64,000 bases of DNA, taken from the NCBI GenBank assembly GCA_027485165.1, contig JAIXRN010000043.1, positions 26,312-90,311 on the forward strand, read 5' to 3'. The notes under the pieces are model-generated. The model was not told the DNA's origin, made no database searches, and saw nothing but the letters and a program-made list of their open reading frames with translations. Made by a program: the position numbers and the translations under genes. This document shows positions 56,701 through 64,000 of the stretch, in pieces. Origin of the DNA: Rubrivivax sp. (lineage in GTDB: Bacteria; Pseudomonadota; Gammaproteobacteria; Burkholderiales; Burkholderiaceae_C). Numbering within the stretch: the first letter of the stretch is position 1; every line of letters starts with the position of its first letter.

Positions 56701-57338
56701 TGACACACGAGAAAGCGGCTGTCGGCTTTTACTTCAGCGGCCACCTGTTCGACCATTGGCGCAGCGAGGTGCGCCGCATCGTCAAGCGCGAGATCGCTGA
56801 ACTGGGCGACAGCCGCGAACCGCAGCTGCTGGCGGGCATCGTCACCGACCCGCGCACCGTGCCCGGGCGCAGTGGCCGGGTGCTGATCTTCAAGCTGGAC
56901 GACGGCAGCGAACCGATCGAGACGGTCGTGAACGAAGAGTTGATCGACGCCCACAAGGACTTGTTCCAGGAAGACCGGCTGCTGTTCGTGCAGGGCCGGG
57001 TGCAGGTGGACCGCTTTGCCGGCGGCCTGCGCCTGAATGCCAACATGGTGTGGGACCTGCCGGCAGCGCGCGCGCGCTTTGGCAAGCACCTGGCGGTGGC
57101 GGTGAACGGTGGCGTGCCGCCCGTGGCCGATGTGCTGCGGCTGTGGCCGGCGCGGCGTGTGGACCTGGACGAGGGCAGCGTGTTCCAGGGCCTGCAGGTG
57201 CGCTTGCAGCTGCAACGGCCGCAGGCCACCGCCGAGCTGGACCTGGGCGACGAAGCCCGCTTCTGGCCCAGCGACGAAGCCCTGGCGCGCTGGCGCAGCA
57301 TCGCCGAAGGGGGCGCCGCAACGATTGTGTACGAATGA
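53757..57338 (+). CDS. dnaE: DNA polymerase III alpha subunit
   Basis: 1,193 residues from ATG 53757, where the family N-terminus 'FVHLRTHTEYSVVDG' (PHP domain) begins; 28 open codons upstream are Pro/Leu-rich and not conserved. The palm has 'GPGRGSGAGSLVAYAL' and the catalytic aspartates in PDFDIDF (Asp418 and Asp420). Fingers motifs ('FRPGPMENIP', 'GYGFNKSHAAAYSLLAYHTAW'), tandem helix-hairpin-helix and a C-terminal OB fold follow. It is a full-length DnaE1 replicase. The 182 bases upstream hold no clear promoter. Confidence 0.97.
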   Translation: MSAAFVHLRTHTEYSVVDGTLRIDAAAAAARADGQGALAITDLNNLFGAVKHYSACRKKGVKPLIGADVWMESPAQAPAALQPALGGGTDKNPSRLLLLVQNTRGYLNLCELLARAWVGNTQRGQAWLQWAWLQELGEGLICLSGADGGAVGMGLLAGDPGRAASVARHLASVFPQRFYIELQRAGLATNEAHVRAAVPLAAELGLPVVATHPVQFLEAEDFEAHEARVCVAEGETLANPKRVKRFSRDQYFKTQAEMAALFADLPSALANTVEIARRCSLQLVLGKPQLPDFPTPIVDGRPQPIEDYFRQASFQGLEKRLAALYPDPVRRDAERPRYVERLEFEIQTILKMGFPGYFLIVSDFIVWARDNGCPVGPGRGSGAGSLVAYALLITDLDPLQYKLLFERFLNPERVSMPDFDIDFCQANRDRVIDYVKAKYGRDAVSQIATFGTMASKAALRDVGRVLGMGYGQVDSVAKLVPGLPGKTYTLAPLPADPKDVDPGVIYVRKEVPELEQREAAEEEVAELLRLAVRVEGIVRNVGMHAGGVLIAPGKITDFCPLYQQPGSDSAVSQYDKDDVEAIGLVKFDFLGLATLTILELAKDFIRARRPNRKDFNYEAVPLDDAKVYRLFTDGRTEAVFQFESRGMQGMLREARPTRLEDLIALNAMFRPGPMENIPSFCARKNGKEPVEYPHPLLGPVLEETYGIFVYQEQVMEAARVLGGYSLGGADLLRRAMGKKKAEEMATQRAIFREGAAAKNIAPEKANEVFDLMEKFAGYGFNKSHAAAYSLLAYHTAWIKVHCTAEFFAANMTIEADNTDKLKVLLADAKTFGIRFEPPDVNRGTHRFEPTSDSTVRYGLGAVKGTGQSAIEAIVAAREGANGEGGGPFRSLFDFCARVDKQKVNKRAIEALVKAGAFDSLHPDRAVLLASVGLAMDWAETQAANALQVGLFDFGPDEAGGHGSSSQEPALVHVAPWDVREKLTHEKAAVGFYFSGHLFDHWRSEVRRIVKREIAELGDSREPQLLAGIVTDPRTVPGRSGRVLIFKLDDGSEPIETVVNEELIDAHKDLFQEDRLLFVQGRVQVDRFAGGLRLNANMVWDLPAARARFGKHLAVAVNGGVPPVADVLRLWPARRVDLDEGSVFQGLQVRLQLQRPQATAELDLGDEARFWPSDEALARWRSIAEGGAATIVYE

Positions 57339-57421
57339 AAAGCTCCGGCTGTCCGACATCCAGCCGCCTGCCCCGGACGTTAAGGTGAAGCGAGATGTTC
57401 ATCGCTCAACCGGGAGACACC

Positions 57422-57865
57422 ATGAGCTCATCCTTCAAGGCGCTTTTCAAGTCGCTGTATGCGGCCATTGGGCTGGTGCTGGCCGCGGCCGGCAGCGCGC
57501 AGGCCGCCGACGTCGGCGTGTCGGTCTCGATCAGCCAGCCTGGCGTGTATGGCCGCATCGACATCGGCCGCTTTCCGCAGCCGCAGCTGATCGTGCAGCA
57601 GCCCGTGATCGTGCAGCGCGTGGTGCGCCAGCCGCTGCCGATCTACATGCACGTGCCGCCAGGGCAGCGCATGAACTGGAAGCGCTACTGCCGCGACTAC
57701 GGTGCCTGCGGTGTGCCGGTGTACTTCGTGCAGGACCGCTGGTACGACCAGCACGTGCGGCCGCGCGGGCCCGATCGAGGCTATCGCGCTGATCGTGATG
57801 ACCGCGATAACCGTGACGACAAGCATGGCCGCCACGACCAGGGCAGGCACGGCGGGCGCGACTGA
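57422..57865 (+). CDS. Small exported protein with His/Asp/Arg-rich tail
   Basis: 147 residues from ATG 57422 after a GGGAGA site. Signal peptide (1 to ~24, AQAA). The central part has 'GVSVSISQPGVYGRIDIGRFPQP' as two strands, then 'YMHVPPGQRMNWKRYCRDYGACG VPVYF' with two cysteines. The tail is rich in R, D, H and G. This form is common in beta-proteobacteria as a hypothetical periplasmic protein. No function assigned. Confidence 0.8.
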   Translation: MSSSFKALFKSLYAAIGLVLAAAGSAQAADVGVSVSISQPGVYGRIDIGRFPQPQLIVQQPVIVQRVVRQPLPIYMHVPPGQRMNWKRYCRDYGACGVPVYFVQDRWYDQHVRPRGPDRGYRADRDDRDNRDDKHGRHDQGRHGGRD

Positions 57866-57901
57866 CGCCAGCGCCCGCGGTAGTGCCTCCTTAGGCGGTG
57901 C

Positions 57902-58255
57902 TCAGGGCTTGGCCTTGTCGGCCTTCTCGGTCTTTTCAGCCTTCTCGCCCTTCTCGACCTTGCGCGTTGCCTTGGGCGCAGCGGCTGCGTTGTCGTAGGC
58001 CACGCCGGCTACCGTCAGGCCATTTTGCGAAAAGCGCGCGGCGTTGCCCGGGCCGACGCCGCTGACACGGTCGACCATGTCGCCCCAGCTCTTGAATTCG
58101 CCGGCCTTGCGGGCTTCGAGGATCTTGGTCGACAGGCTCGGGCCGATGCCCTTGACGGTCTCGAGTTCGGCCTGGGTGGCGCGATTGATGTCGACGGCGG
58201 CGAAGGCGTTCAGGGCGAAGGCGGCCAGCAGGCTGATGAAGAGGTTGCGGAACAT
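57902..58255 (-). CDS. ComEA-like helix-hairpin-helix protein
   Basis: 117 residues. Signal peptide (1 to ~19, AFAA) followed by a single helix-hairpin-helix domain ('VDINRATQAELETVKGIGPS', 'MVDRVSGVGPGNAARF'), which binds DNA without sequence preference in ComEA. The tail is a Lys/Glu-rich 'KGEKAEKTEKADK' run from a 9-base repeat. A role in natural transformation is possible. The 174 bases upstream (58256-58429) hold no gene and no clear promoter. Confidence 0.87.
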   Translation of the reverse strand: MFRNLFISLLAAFALNAFAAVDINRATQAELETVKGIGPSLSTKILEARKAGEFKSWGDMVDRVSGVGPGNAARFSQNGLTVAGVAYDNAAAAPKATRKVEKGEKAEKTEKADKAKP

Positions 58256-58429
58256 GGTTTTCTCCTGGGAAAAAAGGTTGTGACAGGGGCTGCGCCCTGG
58301 GCGCCTGGGCCGCGCTGTGCGGCTGGCGTTTCGGGCTGGGGAGAATTCTGCGAACCGCCCCGCCGGCCGTCATTCCCCCGGCGCGGTGCCTTGGAGGTGG
58401 CCCACTGCCGGGGGGGTGGGTTGGGGGTG

Positions 58430-59500
58430 TCAAAAGGGGGTGCTGGCAGCGGGGGCGGCGGGGGCAGCGTGGGTACCCGCCAGGGCCTGGCGCGCGGCGG
58501 CGGCCACGTCGGCCAGGTCTGGCCAGGTGCCAGCGCCCTGCAGCAGCTGCACGTGCGGGCCCCAGGCGCGCCACAGCAGCGGGTCGCTGGGCCCCAGCAC
58601 CGACAGCAGCGGCGTGCCCAGCGCCGCGGCCATGTGGCCCGGGCCGGTGTCGTTGCTGATCATCAGCGCGGCATCGGCCAGCAGCGCCGCGTAGGTGCCC
58701 AGGCCAATGCCGGGCAGCAGCGTCGCCGCCGGGTAGTGCTGTCGGGCCCGGTCTTCCTCGCCCGGGCCGGGCACGATCAGCACCTGGCGCCCCAGCCCAG
58801 GCAGCACCTGCGCCACCAGCGGCGCGAAGCCGGGCCAGGTCTTGTCCTGGCCCGACCAGGTGCCCCCCGCAAAGGGGCACACCACGATGTAGCCACTGGC
58901 CACGCGATGCGTTGCGAGCAGGGTCTGGGCTTCGGCCCGGTGGCGGGGCGATACCTTCAGGCCCAGGGCAGCCGGCAACGGGGCGTCCGCGCCCAGCAGG
59001 CTGCTGCCCAGGTGCCAGTAGACCTGCAGTTCGTGCACGCGTTGTGGCCGCGGCACGGCACGCGCCAGCAGCAGGCTGCGGCCTTCATAGGCATGGCCCA
59101 AGGCGCGCAGCCCGGCCAGGCGGAATTCCAGCGCGCTGGAAAACGAATACGGCAGGCACAGCGCATTCAGCCGGCGGCCGAAGCCGGGGTCGATGCTTTC
59201 GGCCTGGCGCTTGAGTTCGCGCAACTGGGCGATGCGCCCACGGGCGGTGGCAGCCAGCCGGTGCACGGGCCAGGGGTGGCCGGCCAGCAGGTCGGCGGCC
59301 CAGCCCTTGCCCAGCAGCTGCAGGTCGTAGCCCGCGTCGGCCAGGCGCTGCAGCGTCGGCAGGCCCAGGGTGACGTCACCCACCCAGTTGCGCAGGCGCA
59401 CGATCAGTGGCCGCGGGGGCGTGCCGGCGTGCGGGCTTTGCTGCGGGTCGGGGCCCGGGCTGGCCGGGGGGGAAGACGGGGCGGGAGGGGACGCGGGCAT
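58430..59500 (-). CDS. Glycosyltransferase family 9 (heptosyltransferase-like)
   Basis: 356 residues from ATG 59500; the preceding open frame is not family-like. A Pro/Ser-rich N-terminus of about 30 residues precedes 'IVRLRNWVGDVTLGLPTLQRL', the ADP-heptose transferase start (here 'NWVGDV'). The donor-site motif is 'ISNDTGPGHMAAALGTP'. It probably adds heptose to the lipopolysaccharide core, WaaF-like, but identity as heptosyltransferase II is not certain. It is divergent from the DUF4254 gene, 50 bases away. Confidence 0.85.
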   Translation of the reverse strand: MPASPPAPSSPPASPGPDPQQSPHAGTPPRPLIVRLRNWVGDVTLGLPTLQRLADAGYDLQLLGKGWAADLLAGHPWPVHRLAATARGRIAQLRELKRQAESIDPGFGRRLNALCLPYSFSSALEFRLAGLRALGHAYEGRSLLLARAVPRPQRVHELQVYWHLGSSLLGADAPLPAALGLKVSPRHRAEAQTLLATHRVASGYIVVCPFAGGTWSGQDKTWPGFAPLVAQVLPGLGRQVLIVPGPGEEDRARQHYPAATLLPGIGLGTYAALLADAALMISNDTGPGHMAAALGTPLLSVLGPSDPLLWRAWGPHVQLLQGAGTWPDLADVAAAARQALAGTHAAPAAPAASTPF

Positions 59501-59550
59501 GCGGGGCAGATAATTCGAATCGATTTTGACAGCCAGCCTGGGCCGCCACC

Positions 59551-60342
59551 GTGAATGCACCTGACCCGTCGACTGCACCCCTGACCGGGTCCTTGAACGT
59601 GCCGCTGAGCGCGCCCCTGAATGCGCCGCTGAACAACGCGCCCGCACCCGATTCGAGCCCGCTGCCAGGCGCCGACGAGATCGTCGCCCTGCACGACAGC
59701 CTGCTGGCCGCGCCCGGCTGGCCGGTGCAAATGGTGGCTGAACTGCCCGGCCTGCACCCCGCCTGGCGTTGGGTGGCCACGAACCACCGCTTCAATTGCC
59801 AGCTGTGGGCTGAAGAAGACCTGGCGCGCCGCACGGCCGTGCCGGCACAGGAGATCGCGGCCAACAAACGCGCCATCGACGGCTTCAACCAGGCCCGCAA
59901 CGACGCCACCGAACGGTTGGACGAGATCCTGCTGGTAGCGCTGGGCCTGGTCGACGAAGCTTCGGCGCGCGGTGATTCGCCCCAGGCGCGGGTGCCTGTC
60001 GGCGCCCGGCTGAACAGTGAAACCGCCGGCAGCATGGTCGACAGGCTCAGCATCCTGGCGCTGAAGGTTCATGCCATGCGCGCCCAGACCCTGCGGGCCG
60101 ACGCCGACGAAGCGCATCGCGAAGCCAGCCGCGGCAAGCTGGACCGGCTGCTGCAGCAGCGCGCTGATCTGGCCGGCTGCCTGGCGGCCCTGCTGGCCGA
60201 TGCTGCGGCAGGCCGTGCCTACTTCAAGGTCTACCGCCAGTTCAAGATGTACAACGACGCGCGCTTCAACCCCGTGCTCGTGGCCGAGAACGCGGCCCGT
60301 GCCGGGGAAGGTCAGGCCGGGCAGGGCGGCCAGGGCGCATGA
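59551..60342 (+). CDS. DUF4254 domain-containing protein
   Basis: 263 residues from GTG 59551. A low-complexity N-terminus of about 35 residues ('LNVPLSAPLNAPLNNAP') leads to the helical DUF4254 domain: 'NHRFNCQLWAEEDLARR', 'NETAGSMVDRLSILALKV'-like 'NSETAGSMVDRLSIL' and 'YFKVYRQFKMYND'. It overlaps waaC by 4 bases. Function unknown; linkage to core-oligosaccharide genes suggests an envelope-polysaccharide role (inference). Confidence 0.85.
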   Translation: MNAPDPSTAPLTGSLNVPLSAPLNAPLNNAPAPDSSPLPGADEIVALHDSLLAAPGWPVQMVAELPGLHPAWRWVATNHRFNCQLWAEEDLARRTAVPAQEIAANKRAIDGFNQARNDATERLDEILLVALGLVDEASARGDSPQARVPVGARLNSETAGSMVDRLSILALKVHAMRAQTLRADADEAHREASRGKLDRLLQQRADLAGCLAALLADAAAGRAYFKVYRQFKMYNDARFNPVLVAENAARAGEGQAGQGGQGA

Positions 60343-61313
60343 GGCTTCTGATCGTCAAGACCTCGTCGATGGGCGATGTGGTGCACGCCTTGCCCGTCGT
60401 CACCGATGTGCTGCGGCAGTTTCCGCAAGCCCAGATCGACTGGCTGGTCGAAGCGCCGTTTGCGGCCATCCCCCAGCTGAACCCTGGGGTGCAGCGCGTG
60501 CTGCCCATGGCCTGGCGCAAATGGCGTGGCCAGCTGCTGAAGCGCACCACCTGGCGCGCCATGGCCGCGCTGAAGGCCGAGCTGCAGCGCGAGCCTTACG
60601 ACCTGGTGCTGGACCTGCAGGGCCTGCTGAAAAGTGCGCTGTGGGCCCGGCAGGCTGCGGGCCCGGTGGCGGGCTACGACCGCGCCAGCCTGCGCGAACC
60701 CGCAGCCGCCTGGGCCTACCAGCGCACGGCCGCGGTGCCGCGCGAACTGCACGCCGTGCAGCGTTGCCGGCTGCTGGCGGCCGCCCACCTGGGCTACGCG
60801 CCGCCGCACACCAGCCCCGACTTCGGCCTGCGTGCGCCCACGGGCGGCTGGCAGCCGCGTATGCCCTATGCCGTCATCATTCCGAATGCCAGCCGGCGCG
60901 AAAAGCTCTGGCCTGAACGCAGCTGGGTGGCCGTCGGCCAGCGGCTGCGGGAACGCGGCTGGTTGCCCGTGGTGCTGTGGGGCCGCGAAGCCGAGCAGAC
61001 CCTGGCCGAACGCATCGCTGCCGGCTGCGATGGCGATGTGCCGCCTTTCCTGAAAGTGGGCGAGATGGCCAGCGTGCTGTCCGGCGCCCAGCAGGTGGTG
61101 GGCCTGGACACCGGCTTCACCCACCTGGCCGCGGCCTTTGGCCGACCGACCGTGGGCATCTACTGCGATCACGCACCCGGGCTGGCCGGCATCACCGGCG
61201 CCGGCCCGGTGGCCAGCATTGGCGGCAAGGGCCAGGTGCCGGCGAAGAAGGACGTGCTGGCCCTGTTGGAAGCGCAGATCCAGCCCCTGGGCGGGGTACC
61301 GGGCGCGGTCTAG
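60339..61313 (+). CDS. waaC: Lipopolysaccharide heptosyltransferase I
   Basis: 324 residues. The N-terminus 'LLIVKTSSMGDVVHALPVV' and 'IDWLVEAPFAAI' are characteristic of WaaC. The ADP-heptose site is 'VVGLDTGFTHLAAAFGRPTVGIY'. It adds the first L-glycero-D-manno-heptose to Kdo2-lipid A on the inner face of the inner membrane. ATG 60339 overlaps the DUF4254 stop. Confidence 0.93.
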   Translation: MRLLIVKTSSMGDVVHALPVVTDVLRQFPQAQIDWLVEAPFAAIPQLNPGVQRVLPMAWRKWRGQLLKRTTWRAMAALKAELQREPYDLVLDLQGLLKSALWARQAAGPVAGYDRASLREPAAAWAYQRTAAVPRELHAVQRCRLLAAAHLGYAPPHTSPDFGLRAPTGGWQPRMPYAVIIPNASRREKLWPERSWVAVGQRLRERGWLPVVLWGREAEQTLAERIAAGCDGDVPPFLKVGEMASVLSGAQQVVGLDTGFTHLAAAFGRPTVGIYCDHAPGLAGITGAGPVASIGGKGQVPAKKDVLALLEAQIQPLGGVPGAV

Positions 61314-61321
61314 ACACCGGT

Positions 61322-61348
61322 GCCCTGGCCAGGTCTGTCGGTCAGGGC
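61322..61348. terminator. Hairpin between convergent waaC and lapB
   Basis: GCCCTGGCC (61322-61330) and GGTCAGGGC (61340-61348) form a 9-bp stem with one mismatch and a 9-base loop in the 72-base gap between the two stops. There is no T-run on either strand, so it is at best a weak bidirectional terminator. Confidence 0.35.
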
Positions 61349-61385
61349 GCTTGGGTGGCCCAGGTACCCGCCCGCTGCGCTGCCG

Positions 61386-62570
61386 CTACAGGACTTCGAT
61401 GGTTTGCGGCGGGTAGCTGTCCCAGGCCAGGCAGCCGGGGCATTGCCAGAAGTAGTGCTGGGCCTCGAAGCCGCAGGCCGCGCAGCGGTAGCGCTGCAGT
61501 GGCAATGCGGCGCGGGCTACGGCTTGCCGCAGCGCCAGCAAGCCTTCGTCGCCCCATTGCCCAGGGTCGTGCGCTAGCAGCAGCTGGGCGGTCGACAGGC
61601 TGGGGTGCTGGCGCAGCTGTTCGCGTAACAAGGGCAGACTTGAGCTGCTGTCCTGGGCTGACGGGCCTTCCCCAGCTGCGTCGCCTTCGTCCAGCACCTG
61701 CAGCGCGCGCAGCAGCGGCGTGGCAGGCAGGGTCTGCAGCAGGCTCTGCAGGCTGGCGCGGGCCTGCGGGCCGCGGCCGGCCTGCAAGGCCGTGCGCGCG
61801 TAGGCCTCGGCCACCAGCAGGAAGGCCAGCGGGTGGCGTTCGCGCAGTTCGTCCCAGCTGGCCAGTGCGGCGGCGGCGTCACCGGCGGCCAGCTGGCGCT
61901 GGCCCGACAGCAGCAACGGCCGCGGGGCCGCTGGCGCGGCGGTACGCGCACGGGCCAGGGCTGCTTCGGCATCGGCATGCTGGCCCAAGGCATCGGCTTC
62001 CAGGGCGCGTTCGCATTCGTAGTGCGCCAGGCGGGCGGCGAACGACCCCGCACCAGCGGTTTCCAGCTTTTGCGCCATGGCCAGGGCTTGCGCCCAGTCG
62101 CGTGAACGTTCGTACAGCGACAGCAAGGCCAGGCGGGCTTCGCCGGCGAAGGCTGTGCCTTCCAGCGCCAGGTAGGCGGTTTCAGCGCGGTCGAACAGGC
62201 CAGCCTTCATGAAGTCCTGGGCCAGCGCATGCTGGGCTCGGTCGCGCTCGGTGGGCTTCAGGTCACCGCGCTTCAGCAGGTGTTCGTGCACGCGGATCGC
62301 GCGTTCGAATTCGCCCCGGCGGCGGAACAGGTTGCCCAGTGCGAAGTGCAGTTCGGCTGTGTCGGGGTCGTTCTGCACCGCTTCGATGAAGGCGTCGATG
62401 GCCTTGTCCTGCTGCTCGTTCAGCAGCAGGTTCAGGCCCTTGAAGTAGGCCCGTGGCGCGTCGCGGGCCTCGCGCTTGACCTGGCGCAGGTCGAAGCGGG
62501 AAGCCAGCCAGCCCAGCGCGAAGGCCAGGGGCATGGCGACCAGGACCCACTGGATGTCGAAATCGAACAA
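61386..62570 (-). CDS. lapB: Lipopolysaccharide assembly protein B (YciM)
   Basis: 394 residues, close to E. coli LapB. N-terminal membrane anchor ('WVLVAMPLAFALGWLASRFD'), a series of TPR repeats (~35-320) and a C-terminal rubredoxin-like zinc/iron site (CAAC and CPGC, residues ~357-374). It controls LpxC turnover and so balances LPS synthesis. It follows lapA by 4 bases. It is unrelated to the LapB exporter ATPase. Confidence 0.95.
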   Translation of the reverse strand: MFDFDIQWVLVAMPLAFALGWLASRFDLRQVKREARDAPRAYFKGLNLLLNEQQDKAIDAFIEAVQNDPDTAELHFALGNLFRRRGEFERAIRVHEHLLKRGDLKPTERDRAQHALAQDFMKAGLFDRAETAYLALEGTAFAGEARLALLSLYERSRDWAQALAMAQKLETAGAGSFAARLAHYECERALEADALGQHADAEAALARARTAAPAAPRPLLLSGQRQLAAGDAAAALASWDELRERHPLAFLLVAEAYARTALQAGRGPQARASLQSLLQTLPATPLLRALQVLDEGDAAGEGPSAQDSSSSLPLLREQLRQHPSLSTAQLLLAHDPGQWGDEGLLALRQAVARAALPLQRYRCAACGFEAQHYFWQCPGCLAWDSYPPQTIEVL

Positions 62571-62574
62571 GGGG

Positions 62575-62889
62575 CTAGAGGCCTTCGCGCGGGGGATGTT
62601 CAGCCAGCAGGCCTGGCTGTGGGCCGGCTGGCCCGGCCGGGCTGTCCGTCATCGGGCCTGCTGGGGTACGGCGCCTGACCTCGCGCCGCTGGCGCCACCA
62701 ATGCGGAGCCATCGCCAGCACCCCGGCGGCACAGCCGGCGCCGAAGGCCACCAGCACGACGAAGACCATCGGCCCGTTCCAGTGCAGACCGAAGAAGAAG
62801 CGCACCACCGCCGTCTGCTGGTTGTTCAGCGCGAAGGCAAACAGGGTGAAGAAGATGAAGGCCCAGATGAGCCGGGACAGGACGCGCAT
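62575..62889 (-). CDS. lapA: Lipopolysaccharide assembly protein A-domain protein
   Basis: 104 residues with two membrane helices ('LIWAFIFFTLFAFALNN' and 'MVFVVLVAFGAGCAAGVLA') and the family 'NQQTAVVRFFFG' loop. A Pro-rich cytoplasmic tail follows. It sits directly ahead of lapB, the conserved order. Confidence 0.9.
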   Translation of the reverse strand: MRVLSRLIWAFIFFTLFAFALNNQQTAVVRFFFGLHWNGPMVFVVLVAFGAGCAAGVLAMAPHWWRQRREVRRRTPAGPMTDSPAGPAGPQPGLLAEHPPREGL

Positions 62890-62926
62890 GCGCCCAAATT
62901 CTAGGCGCTGGCCGACGCGGGAAGCC

Positions 62927-63238
62927 TCAGTAGCCCAGGTCGTCTGCGCTGCGTGAACCCTGGGCGTCCACGGCTTCGCGCAGGGCCTTGCCGGGCTTGA
63001 AGTGCGGCACGCGCTTTTCGGGGATGGTGACCTGTTCGCCGCTGCGCGGGTTACGCCCGATGCGCGGCGGCCGGCGGCTGACGCTGAAGCTGCCGAAGCC
63101 GCGGATTTCGATCCGGTGCCCGCGCGCCAGTGCGTCCGACATGGCGTCCAGGATGGTCTTGACGGCCAGTTCGGTGTCGCGCTGGGTGAGCTGCGAAAAC
63201 CGTTCGGCCAGGCGCGTGACGAGGTCTGATCGGGTCAT
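62927..63238 (-). CDS. ihfB: Integration host factor subunit beta
   Basis: 103 residues. DNABII fold with '[14 protein letters not shown]', '[26 protein letters not shown]' (the beta-arm with the intercalating proline in RNPRSG) and '[14 protein letters not shown]'. It has a tail of about nine residues beyond E. coli IhfB. It lies downstream of rpsA, as in most proteobacteria, and the intervening terminator implies an own promoter or read-through. Confidence 0.96.
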   Translation of the reverse strand: MTRSDLVTRLAERFSQLTQRDTELAVKTILDAMSDALARGHRIEIRGFGSFSVSRRPPRIGRNPRSGEQVTIPEKRVPHFKPGKALREAVDAQGSRSADDLGY

Positions 63239-63263
63239 GGCGACAAGTGTGCCCGTGATGGCG

Positions 63264-63300
63264 GAAAAACGCCCCGCGCGCGGAGGGCGGGCGGGGCGTG
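63264..63300 (-). terminator. Intrinsic terminator of rpsA
   Basis: Read on the minus strand, a 9-bp stem (right arm 63291-63299, left arm 63269-63277; ACGCCCCGC paired with GCGGGGCGT) is followed by TTTTT (63265-63269). It is 44 bases downstream of the rpsA stop and just upstream of ihfB. This is the best intrinsic terminator in the window. Confidence 0.8.
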
Positions 63301-63343
63301 TGTGGTGACGGGCCGTGAAGGGTTGCCGTCGCCGGAAGGGGGT

Positions 63344-64000
63344 TTATTCCTTCTGGTTGTCCAGCTTGGCGCGCAGCAGAGCGCCCAGGCTGGTGGTGCC
63401 GGCGTTTTCACGCTCGCTGGTCTGGCTCAGGCGCTGCATGGCTTCCTGCTGGTCGGCGTTGTCCTTGGCCTTGATCGACAACTGGATCGAACGCAGCTTG
63501 CGGTCGACGTTGATGATCATGACGCTGACCTCGTCGCCTTCCTTCACCAGCGTGCGCGCATCTTCCACGCGGTCGCGGCTGATTTCGGAAGCACGCAGGT
63601 AGCCGGTGACGTCTTCATTCAGCTGCACTTCAGCGCCACGCGGGTCCACGCTCTTGACCTTGCCGGTGACGACCGCACCGCGGTCGTTCAGCGTGGTGAA
63701 GCTGGTGAACGGGTCCACGTCCAGCTGCTTGATGCCCAGGCTGATGCGCTCGCGTTCCACGTCGATGGCCAGCACCAGGGCTTCGACTTCCTGGCCCTTC
63801 TTGAAGTTGCGCACCGCGCTCTCGCCCGGCTCGTGCCAGGACAGGTCGGACAGGTGCACCAGGCCGTCGATGCCAGCGGTGAGGCCCACGAACACGCCGA
63901 AGTCGGTGATGCTCTTGACGGGGCCCTTGACCTTGTCGCCGCGCTTGACCGTGGCGCTGAACTCTTCCCACGGGTTGGCCTTGCACTGCTTCATGCCCAG
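63344..64000 (-). CDS. rpsA: 30S ribosomal protein S1, 3' part (5' end outside window)
   Basis: The frame is open to the window edge, with about 218 C-terminal residues visible. S1 RNA-binding repeats are clear: '[20 protein letters not shown]' and '[20 protein letters not shown]', each followed by '[10 protein letters not shown]' or '[13 protein letters not shown]'. '[11 protein letters not shown]' before the repeat is typical of the S1 core. The tail after the last repeat ('[18 protein letters not shown]') is the usual beta-proteobacterial ending. Confidence 0.96.
   Translation of the reverse strand: MGMKQCKANPWEEFSATVKRGDKVKGPVKSITDFGVFVGLTAGIDGLVHLSDLSWHEPGESAVRNFKKGQEVEALVLAIDVERERISLGIKQLDVDPFTSFTTLNDRGAVVTGKVKSVDPRGAEVQLNEDVTGYLRASEISRDRVEDARTLVKEGDEVSVMIINVDRKLRSIQLSIKAKDNADQQEAMQRLSQTSERENAGTTSLGALLRAKLDNQKE

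Noticed and set aside
61386..62889. LapA/LapB as parts of the adhesin secretion system
   Set aside because: The names coincide, but these are the LPS-assembly proteins (TPR plus rubredoxin-like LapB, two-helix LapA) in the conserved rpsA-ihfB neighbourhood, not the biofilm adhesin and its exporter.

Overview
The window is very GC-rich, densely packed DNA that reads as the chromosome of a betaproteobacterium of the order Burkholderiales, probably near the Rubrivivax/Leptothrix/Ideonella group. The evidence is the aerobic benzoyl-CoA (box) gene set with its regulator BoxR, a PEP-CTERM protein, the rpsA-ihfB-lapA-lapB block and a DUF4254/waaC pair. Genes often overlap by 1-8 bases. No gene-free stretch exceeds about 200 bases. 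I saw no rRNA, tRNA, CRISPR array, IS element or prophage.

Region 1 (1-24687, + strand) is a surface-adhesin and secretion locus. It opens inside a giant RTX-type protein whose 5' end lies outside the window. Its first 6.2 kb is a ladder of 25 units of exactly 79 residues. Carbohydrate-binding-like and LamG-like modules follow, then longer repeats and a type I secretion C-terminus. Downstream are an ABC exporter, a TolC-like outer membrane protein, a MotB/OmpA-like protein, an HlyD-like adaptor and a MotA-like protein. The run ends with an HDOD protein and a membrane protein carrying fully degenerate GGDEF and EAL domains. The MotA/MotB-like pair inside a giant-adhesin export operon recalls SiiA/SiiB of Salmonella SPI-4. 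The two signalling-type genes at the end are the most novel part.

Region 2 (24719-42977) is a complete benzoate catabolic supercluster. The minus-strand arm encodes a LivFGMH/LivK-type ABC importer, an alpha/beta hydrolase, benzoate-CoA ligase, the ring-cleavage aldehyde dehydrogenase and a small, apparently internally deleted protein. BoxR is divergent from this arm. It is followed by boxC, boxB, boxA and three beta-oxidation genes (hydratase, 3-hydroxyacyl-CoA dehydrogenase, thiolase). The boxR and boxC promoters share an 11-of-12-base motif lying over their -10 boxes.

Region 3 (43024-53574) is mixed: a lipoprotein, a Spy-like protein with a two-component system (Cpx-like), a vanadium haloperoxidase-family protein, a MATE transporter, a DUF3717/DUF1289 protein, a PEP-CTERM protein, a small metal-binding protein, a membrane-anchored hydrolase and TrhO.

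Region 4 (53757-64000) is housekeeping and envelope: dnaE, a small exported protein, a ComEA-like protein, two heptosyltransferase-family genes around a DUF4254 protein, then lapB, lapA, ihfB and the 3' part of rpsA on the minus strand. A good intrinsic terminator follows rpsA.
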